Source of the DNA: Acidobacteriota bacterium
GTDB taxonomy: Bacteria; Acidobacteriota; Terriglobia; Bryobacterales; Bryobacteraceae
NCBI GenBank assembly: GCA_026393985.1
Contig: JAPKZB010000004.1
Coordinates: forward strand, 86,255 to 150,254
Length of the DNA stretch: 64,000 nucleotides
Reading direction: 5' to 3'
The notes beneath the pieces were generated by a model. The model saw only the letters and a list, made by a program, of their open reading frames with translations, searched no databases and was not told the DNA's origin. The first letter of the stretch is position 1; each line of letters opens with the position of its first letter. Position numbers and translations under genes: made by a program. Positions 57,868 through 64,000 of the stretch are shown here, piece by piece.

Positions 57868-58743
57868 ATGAGCAGCCTTACATACACACTCCCCAAACGA
57901 ATAAACCTCAAGGCCAGCACTGAGTATACAGAGGCTTGGGTACAGGCCAAAATCGCCGAAACGCCCTCGATTTTAGGACTCGGCGACCTAACGGTGATTG
58001 GAAAGGAGATCAAACAGCCCCGAGCCGGCCGATTCGATCTTCTACTGGTGGATTCGGAATCAGGAAAACGCTATGAAGTTGAAGTGCAACTCGGCCCCAT
58101 AGACGAATCCCATATAATTCGCACTATCGAATACTGGGACCTCGAACGAAAACTATATCCGCAATACGAACATTGTGCCGTCATAGTAGCAGAACACATC
58201 ACGAGTCGCTTTTTAAACGTAGTAAGTCTGTTTAACAGCGCCATTCCCCTGATCGCGATTCAACTGTATGCCTTCAAAGTCGAACAGCACTTATCGCTTG
58301 TATTCACAACCGTCCTTAGTGAAACAAGCAGGGGCAGACTAGAACCAGACACAACTACGCCCTCTGCCAACAGAGAGTACTGGCTAAAAAAGGCCGCCAA
58401 GAACACTGTAGACGCCGCCGATAGTCTTGAATCCCTTGTGAAAGAGATGGATCAAACACTTAAATTGAACTACACCAAGGGGTACATCGGCTTGTCCAAT
58501 CAGCACAATATTGCGAACAACTTCTTAACAATTCAGCCCAATAAAAGCGGCCTTGTGCTCTCTATCCGACTTGAACAGATTGACTCCTTAGAGGATCGAC
58601 TTAGCCAAAGCACCTTGGATACCATTGGTTACGATCGGACGTCCAATTGGTACAGGATTCGCCTGACGCCACAAGATGTTAATAGCTACCAAGACTTGTT
58701 ACGGACCATGATAGGGCAGGCGTGGACAGAATGGAACGATTAG
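57868..58743 (+). CDS. PD-(D/E)XK-like nuclease of unknown system
   Basis: A 291-residue protein. The N-terminus resembles a RecB-like nuclease: WVQAKIAETPSILGLGDLTV, AGRFDLLLVDSESGKRYEVEVQLG and a following helix, giving D in RFDLL and E-x-Q instead of the usual E-x-K. The C-terminal half has a helical, then beta layout that I do not recognise. It starts 193 nt after the helicase stop and ends 116 nt before the GHKL gene. AT-rich composition and orientation make it part of the same acquired region; whether it belongs with the restriction genes or the next two is open. Confidence 0.65.
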   Translation: MSSLTYTLPKRINLKASTEYTEAWVQAKIAETPSILGLGDLTVIGKEIKQPRAGRFDLLLVDSESGKRYEVEVQLGPIDESHIIRTIEYWDLERKLYPQYEHCAVIVAEHITSRFLNVVSLFNSAIPLIAIQLYAFKVEQHLSLVFTTVLSETSRGRLEPDTTTPSANREYWLKKAAKNTVDAADSLESLVKEMDQTLKLNYTKGYIGLSNQHNIANNFLTIQPNKSGLVLSIRLEQIDSLEDRLSQSTLDTIGYDRTSNWYRIRLTPQDVNSYQDLLRTMIGQAWTEWND

Positions 58744-58859
58744 TGCTCGCGGGCCCGCGCAACAGATACCATCACCTCTAAAGCCGGTCGGTGAATCACA
58801 GCGTTTTACCTCAAAGCAACTAGTCATCAACGATTGATCGTAAGTCTGACCATTGATCC

Positions 58860-60050
58860 ATGAACCAAAGAATCTCATTTGAGTCTCAGCACAGCATCCA
58901 AGGCATCGAATCCGTCCTGAAAGCCATCGAAGCAAACCCAGGTGCACGACTTCTCGTGCAGACGAAGCTACCGAAGCGTCACTTCGGCGTAGATGCTGCC
59001 TTAATCCAAGCCCTGATCACATGGAAACGACGAGGCGGATCACACCTCGAGGTTTATCGTGCGACGGACGCTGCAAAATCAATAGAAGGGCTCATCCGTA
59101 CCGACCACGGACTTGTTGCCCTAATTCTTGCAGAAACGCTCCTTTTAAGTGGCACCCTCACAGAACTCACCATTCCCCGCGAATCCCTATATTCGAGGTT
59201 AAATCAAGCCGTTAACGAGAACGTCAAACGTGGCCCCAAGTTATTTTTTCTTCTAAAAGACCACAGACGGTCCGTCGAAAACCTTACTCCGCTATACTAT
59301 CCAGCAGAAGACGCTGACCAAGGGATGCTTCTCCAACATGAGTTCACGCAGCTGATGAGACAACAACTTTATAACGCTCTGATTGCTGTCAAGACAATAC
59401 CCAAAGACCACCCAATAGTCACAACTTTACTACCACCAATTTGCACCGTTTTATTCGAACTGTTCGAGAACACTCACAGGTGGGCACGGACGGATGCTAA
59501 CTTGAACCCGTATGCGTTAGGCCTGCGGGCAATACGGGTTGAAGTACACCGAAATGATATTAACAACCTGCGGACACAATCCACTCTCTCCGGACCGATC
59601 CACCACTACCTTGCAAATAAACACTTTGATCACATCAGTGAGCAGGTCCGACTCCTCGAAGTTTCAGTACTTGACAGCGGTCCCGGACTGGCGGCCAGAG
59701 CCTTGAAGCGTAACCTTACACCGCAGGACGACTTAAATACAGAGATTGACGCAGTCGAAAGCCGTTTCCACCTCCACAGGACTAGCAGCGGAGCAACTCA
59801 TCGAGGGAAAGGCTTGCCTGCAATACTCCAAATTCTCTCCGAACATCAAGGATTTCTCCGCGTCCGTACTGGACGACTCAACATATATCGAAATTTTATC
59901 GACCATCCATATGCGGGTTCTCCAGACTATACTCATGCTGGGGCACCACTCTTCTCCGACTGGAGCGGAAACGCAGCAAAGACCACCCACGCCCGGGCCG
60001 AGGGCGTTTTGATAACTTTTATCTTCCCGCTAAGCCACCTTCTCTTCTAG
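58860..60050 (+). CDS. GHKL ATPase of unknown system
   Basis: A 396-residue protein with all three ATP-binding boxes of GHKL proteins: N-box E200-x3-N204 (ELFENT), G1 box D272-S-G-P-G, and G2 box G316-K-G-L-P, and a final GVLITFIFP strand. There is no histidine-phosphotransfer helix and no transmembrane segment, so it is not a classical sensor kinase. The N-terminal ~150 residues form an alpha/beta region of unknown type (ARLLVQTKLPKRHFG). The next gene starts only 8 nt after its stop, so the two are co-translated. Confidence 0.78.
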   Translation: MNQRISFESQHSIQGIESVLKAIEANPGARLLVQTKLPKRHFGVDAALIQALITWKRRGGSHLEVYRATDAAKSIEGLIRTDHGLVALILAETLLLSGTLTELTIPRESLYSRLNQAVNENVKRGPKLFFLLKDHRRSVENLTPLYYPAEDADQGMLLQHEFTQLMRQQLYNALIAVKTIPKDHPIVTTLLPPICTVLFELFENTHRWARTDANLNPYALGLRAIRVEVHRNDINNLRTQSTLSGPIHHYLANKHFDHISEQVRLLEVSVLDSGPGLAARALKRNLTPQDDLNTEIDAVESRFHLHRTSSGATHRGKGLPAILQILSEHQGFLRVRTGRLNIYRNFIDHPYAGSPDYTHAGAPLFSDWSGNAAKTTHARAEGVLITFIFPLSHLLF

Positions 60051-60058
60051 GACCTACT

Positions 60059-62269
60059 GTGGAGTATTTCATCTTCAATGTAACTGACGAACAACACGGC
60101 GCATCTGCCGTAACGACCACGACGGTTGCATTTTGCCCCTCCCCGGACGCAGCCCCGGAAAGCCTCAAGAGCGCACTAAAGGCTTTTTTCGACCACACAG
60201 TTCCGACAGATAACGTTTTGCTTCTTGGGCCAGAAGGCTTAGAAAGCACTCTCCAAACGCTGAGCACCGATTCGTTCATAGTAAACGCGCTTCCGCATTA
60301 CACGCAGCTAACCGCCCAACAAAAGATCCACACAAATACGATCAGTAGTAATAACATCCACACGAAGACCACTAAGGAAAAGCCGGGCACTGGCAAACTT
60401 CCAACATTAAACCAGATCCGCGAGACGGGGCTCCGCCATTTGGTCGAAAAACACCATGCATTGATTGATGCGAATCCCCACTTTCACTACCAGAAAAACA
60501 ACACCACCCACACTGACAAGTTCCTTCGAACAGCAAATCTGTTGGTACACGGCCCGGAGATAGCTTTTATCGCTTCATGGATCGCCCCTTATATCACCGA
60601 CAAGACACACTTCATACTAACCGACACCCCGGCGATCCACGCCCTAGCCTACGCTGCCGTTGCGATCAAGAAAACACTTATTCCAACGCTTAAGTCTCCA
60701 GTGATTGACAGCTTTGGGTCTTATAGCGGCATAGACCAGTTTACATTTCGACAAGACCACCTTGTAATTATATCCGCCTCGACTAGCGGAAACTTACAGC
60801 AACGTCTTCTGCAAAAGAGCAAAACCAAAGAGGATACTATGGTCACAGTGCTGCACAATGGCGAAACATTACCGTCGGGCCACCTCCTATGCCATCTGAA
60901 TCCAAAAACTTTTACGCAAATTGAAAACCACAAGGCTTCAAGCTGTGCCATGTGCAAAAGGGGAGTTCCGTTGATAATCATCGCTGGCGACCACTTTATT
61001 CCAGAAACGCCACCTGTGAAAGAGGTGGTCCTATTGAATACGGACTCCTCCACTGAATTAAGAACGTTTCTCAAAAAGATTACCTTAAAGAAACTGATCA
61101 AAATTAACAAGGCGGTCCATTCGGACGCACAGAAACCGAACGAGGTATTTATTGATGCAGCAAACTTTCTGACGGCCATACAGTCCGCACCAAACCAAGA
61201 ACTCGAAAGAATTCTCTACAAAATACCTGCTACAACCAACCGAATAATCCATGTCGACGATGAGGGATCGCGCACACTAGCCGAGCATGTCCAAACCGTG
61301 ACCTCATCTTACACAAATAGAACTATCACAATATTGAACGCGAGCGAGATTTTTGTAAATCCACATGCCTACACCTCTCAAACAGGAACAACGCTTGTTG
61401 TAGCCAGCTCACTAAGCACTGGCCGAGACCTACTCCCAATTAGCCAAATCCTGAGGATAATTCAGGAAAACCAAAGCATTTCATATTTGGTCGGAATTGC
61501 TCGCGCACGGAACAAGAGCAGCTTAGATCAACTTTGTAGCAATTTGCAATTTGGTGAACGCCCCAAGCAGCATAGCCTGCATATCGTCGAACGAGTTTTT
61601 CTACCCGCCGAGCACGCGCTACACGCGAACGCATGGGAGATGGAAAATGACTTTCTTTATTACTGGGAAAAGCAAAATCTTTCAGGTGACCTCCTCAACG
61701 TCGTAAGAGATCGCTTGAAGCAAATAGAAACGGACGGCGGCGCCAGCGGACTGCAAGATGCATTGTTTTGGCCGTCTTCGGGGGGGAGTACGCTGAAGCT
61801 AACTCCGAAGTTTGCATTGTGGGACCACGATTACACACAAAATTCACCAAGCCAGTCAGACGTCTATCTTACGATTACTGCAATTCTTCACTACCTGCGT
61901 GAAGGCATGGGACGGTTGAAACCGTGGTCGCAGAATCACTACAACAGACATGTCATTAGTCCAGATAATTTTTACCGCTACAACGACGGGGTAATCCAGG
62001 CTAGCCTACTTCGGGCAGCACATCCGAGTGAACTAGATTATCAATCAGACCTACCAGCAAGCCGACGAATGCTTGATTGGATCCTTTTTTCAATCTCGAA
62101 CGGCAACGTTGTCTACGAAAGTGCTTTAAAAGAATTCTTGCTTTCCCTAGCCATCGGCAGATTACAACTCCACAAGACGCACCATGAGGAGGTGATTCGA
62201 GCGCTAGAAAACCAGCCGGATTCAACTTTAGGTTTCTTCCTGCACGCATTGCAACATCCGCGCAACTGA
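60059..62269 (+). CDS. two-lobed phosphoribosyltransferase-like protein of unknown system
   Basis: A 736-residue protein with GTG start at 60059, AGGAC a few bases upstream. Two regions look like PRTase folds. The first has FILTDTP (186-192), then LVIISASTSGN (235-245) and an unusual C-x2-C (296-299) beside GVPLIIIAGDHF. The second has RIIHVDDEG (395-403), then VVASSLSTGRDLLPI at about 447-461, where S-T-G-R recalls the PRPP-binding loop (D-D-x-x-(S/T)-T-G). The C-terminal ~230 residues are helical and have no known match. Likely substrates are nucleotides or PRPP (inference). It forms a pair with the GHKL ATPase. Confidence 0.65.
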   Translation: MEYFIFNVTDEQHGASAVTTTTVAFCPSPDAAPESLKSALKAFFDHTVPTDNVLLLGPEGLESTLQTLSTDSFIVNALPHYTQLTAQQKIHTNTISSNNIHTKTTKEKPGTGKLPTLNQIRETGLRHLVEKHHALIDANPHFHYQKNNTTHTDKFLRTANLLVHGPEIAFIASWIAPYITDKTHFILTDTPAIHALAYAAVAIKKTLIPTLKSPVIDSFGSYSGIDQFTFRQDHLVIISASTSGNLQQRLLQKSKTKEDTMVTVLHNGETLPSGHLLCHLNPKTFTQIENHKASSCAMCKRGVPLIIIAGDHFIPETPPVKEVVLLNTDSSTELRTFLKKITLKKLIKINKAVHSDAQKPNEVFIDAANFLTAIQSAPNQELERILYKIPATTNRIIHVDDEGSRTLAEHVQTVTSSYTNRTITILNASEIFVNPHAYTSQTGTTLVVASSLSTGRDLLPISQILRIIQENQSISYLVGIARARNKSSLDQLCSNLQFGERPKQHSLHIVERVFLPAEHALHANAWEMENDFLYYWEKQNLSGDLLNVVRDRLKQIETDGGASGLQDALFWPSSGGSTLKLTPKFALWDHDYTQNSPSQSDVYLTITAILHYLREGMGRLKPWSQNHYNRHVISPDNFYRYNDGVIQASLLRAAHPSELDYQSDLPASRRMLDWILFSISNGNVVYESALKEFLLSLAIGRLQLHKTHHEEVIRALENQPDSTLGFFLHALQHPRN

Positions 62270-62605
62270 TATTTCTCAGTGCATTTCTCCACTCCCTGGC
62301 AGGAGTTTCTTGGTCCGCCCTGACTGAGACTGCGCCTAGCTCTCTCCAGCAGACGAGATTCCGCACTGCCGGGCGACTTTAGTTGCCGACACGCTTGAGA
62401 AAGTCGCTACGACATCCCCGAAACCAAAAAACCCGCCACTCTCCTCGCCCTGACCCGCCCTCAAAAACCGTCCATTTAGAAATATGAAATCAGCTTATCC
62501 TGTCGCTGGTAGCTGGCGCTCCGGACGGGGCTGGCGGAGCGGAGTCCCCGCAGACCGTTAGGCCCGGGGACGCAGCGGACCCGGCCCCGTCCGGAGCGAC
62601 GCCGC
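62270..62605. repeat. mobile-element debris with a large imperfect hairpin
   Basis: Between the PRTase-like gene and the transposase remnant. The arms GCTCCGGACGGGGC (62518-62531) and GCCCCGTCCGGAGC (62584-62597) are perfectly complementary, with further pairing to 62512 and 62609, giving a ~98-nt imperfect hairpin. It is GC-rich, unlike the island to its left, and abuts an IS3-type coding remnant. It contains one GTTAGGC, not enough to call an integron site. No gene is seen. Confidence 0.55.
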
Positions 62606-62808
62606 CAGCGCACCCCGAACGCTGCCGGCGTCCGGTAGTCCAAGCTGCTATGCGGCCGCTCCTAGTTGTAGTCGTACCGCCAACTCACCGCTCGCCCTCG
62701 CGCATCCCACAGGTACAGAAACCAGTTCACATTCAAGAACTCCTCCCGCAACCGTCCATTGAAGCTCTCGCTATAGGCGTTCTGTATCAGCTTGCCCGGT
62801 TGAATGTG
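62606..62808 (-). mobile_element. IS3-family transposase (OrfB) C-terminal remnant
   Basis: The minus strand reads HIQPGKLIQNAYSESFNGRL, then REEFLNVNWFLYLWDARGRA, WRYDYN, an in-frame TAG at 62664-62662, and ERPHSSLDYRTPAAFG. This is the C-terminal catalytic stretch of IS3-family transposases (N-A-x-x-E-S-F-N, W-R-x-D-Y-N-x-x-R-P-H-S-S-L). Only about 68 codons remain. Upstream (to the right) the IS4-type element begins, so that element seems to have landed inside this one. Confidence 0.78.
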
Positions 62809-62829
62809 TGTAAGCGTCCGGTCTCGCTT

Positions 62830-64000
62830 TCAATTACCCACAATCTGCCGAGCCGCCAAGAAGCCGGCGTGGAGGTCGTTCAGTTTCCGGAAGCCGCGCC
62901 AGATCACCATGTTGCCTGGTGGTGAATCATTCTTTCTGGCAAGATAACCGCCCAGCTTGGCGACTTTACGTAGATAGTACTGCAATGTGAATGACCGTGA
63001 TTCCGAAGGGCTGTCCTTGACGAAATGATCCAGTACCTTCTGTTCCGTTTCTGTAAAGACAAGGGACGGCGAGGCCTCTTTGTCTTCCCGTTGGTTCATG
63101 GTCAACCAGAAAACTCGCCAAGCGATGATACAGAAGATAGCAAACAGGTTAGTCAGTCGCTCCGCTGTTCGTAAGTGGGACTGCTCGGCTCGGCATCCGG
63201 ACTTGAGAACCTTATGAAACACCTCAATCTTCCAGCGCATTCCGTATCGCGCTAGCTGACAGACGGCTGCCTTCAAATCATCAACCGGAAGGTCCGTAAG
63301 CAACTTCCAGTCGATCCGCTCTCGATTCTCAGGTGCCTTGGTTTCGTAGGCGTGAATGGCGGTCACCGTCATCGTCGGGTACCGTTTCTGCTTGCCCTCC
63401 GGTGGATGCAACAGGAATCGTTGGAACTTGATTTCCAGGACCGCCTCCGCTGAATTGCCGTCCTGGTCAGGCACCCTGATCCGGTGTTGCCCTTGCGACG
63501 GGATCGTCGCCATTTGCTCGGAAATGCAGACTCGATTGGGGCCGCTGCGTCGATCCACACAAGTTCGAACCAGGAAGTGGGTTCCCTCCTCTTGAGCGGC
63601 GCAGAACAGTTCGTAGATATCGCTTTCGCGGTCGCCGATATGCAAGCATTGGGCGGGTTGGCCCAATAGGCGAGTGGAAGCTTTCACATTTTCGATCCAG
63701 CGAATACTCTCTTTGGTTTCGATGGGAATTCGCGTCGGATTGACGTGGCGCTTCAGTGCGTTCGTCCCCTTGAATTTCTTGCGGGTCCAGAACTTTGCCG
63801 CGCATAGGCCCAACGGGAGACCTTTTGCCGTAAGAGCCAGATTGGAGTGTAATAGCACCCACAGGTAGTTACCTCCGGGGTGACATAGGATCGGCCCGAA
63901 CGTAAGCTTTTGAGGAGGCCAACGGGCGCCGGATTGTCCCGCTTGACCGAGAACTCAGTTGTGTCATGTAAGACTAGGATCAATCCATCCTGACTGGCGC
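62830..64000 (-). mobile_element. IS4-family transposase, frameshifted and cut by window end
   Basis: The frame from 63858 to 62830 gives 342 residues: LPLGLCAAKFWTRKKFKGTN, then HIGDRESDIYELFCAAQE (the DDE-type second Asp), VDRRSGPNR and YGMRWKIEVFHKVLKSGC, the Y-(2)-R-(3)-E-(6)-K box of IS4 transposases. A second frame from 63983 supplies the N-terminal part LVLHDTTEFSVKRDNPAPVG. The two frames are joined by a shift near 63870-63900, so the transposase is probably inactive. The 5' end lies outside the window; the left terminal repeat should be within about 62800-62830. Confidence 0.85.

Noticed and set aside
62570..62582. GTTAGGC core inside the large hairpin, suggesting an integron attC site.
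   Set aside because: No matching RYYYAAC partner at the other side, no integrase in the window and IS debris explains the region better.

Overview
The window comes from a high-GC acidobacterium of the Solibacter/Bryobacter type. The best clue is a secreted protein with the Solibacter-type TIGR03437 C-terminal domain (18915-20378). The supporting cast fits: giant carboxypeptidase-regulatory-domain TonB receptors, DUF1549/1553 and DUF1501 proteins, 3-keto-disaccharide-hydrolase (DUF1080) domains and a type I sulfatase. Names are assigned by reading translated motifs; no database search was possible.

Layout. (1) 1-17.7 kb is a conserved chromosomal core. A tight seven-gene minus-strand cluster runs ispG, rsmB, rpe, a BamD-like lipoprotein, a receiver protein, yajQ and an alpha/beta hydrolase. 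A plus-strand run follows: a degenerate receiver, a DUF1385 protein, prfA, prmC, a mannonate-dehydratase-like protein and tex. Then come DinB-like, DUF2721, secreted, alpha/beta hydrolase and Nudix genes, and a 187-bp element with IS21-like inverted ends. (2) 18-35.5 kb holds envelope and polymer-use genes: a rhodanese, the TIGR03437 protein, two TonB receptors (one overlapping a sulfatase), a DUF1080 protein, and the DUF1549/1553 plus DUF1501 pair with a frameshift. Among them lie an Uma2 gene and decayed RHS and DUF1080 fragments. (3) 35.6-41.3 kb has a different base composition: RDD, DUF418/TetR/DUF2141, a decayed DUF4276 gene, a decayed sialidase-like gene and an intact sialidase-like gene. 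(4) 41.3-51.6 kb holds a methyltransferase, an L-fuconate-dehydratase-like enzyme, an esterase interrupted by a run of exactly 72 C, a sterol-desaturase-like protein, a DUF423-quinoprotein fusion and a third TonB receptor. (5) 51.9-62.3 kb is a lower-GC defence-type island: a restriction-modification-like operon, then a three-gene cassette (PD-(D/E)XK-like, stand-alone GHKL ATPase, two-lobed phosphoribosyltransferase-like protein) that I cannot assign to a named system. (6) 62.3-64 kb is an IS3-family remnant with an IS4-family transposase inserted into it.

Together: the core covers isoprenoid precursors, translation termination, rRNA methylation and outer-membrane assembly. The middle regions suggest capture and breakdown of sulfated, fucosylated or acetylated polymers through TonB receptors and periplasmic enzymes. 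The right end is an acquired immunity region flanked by mobile-element debris.

Two window-scale oddities stand out. From about 18.0 to 34.9 kb and 41.3 to 50.6 kb the plus strand is strongly C-rich and G-poor whichever strand is coding, and the 72-C tract sits inside the second block. No tRNA, rRNA or CRISPR array was recognised.
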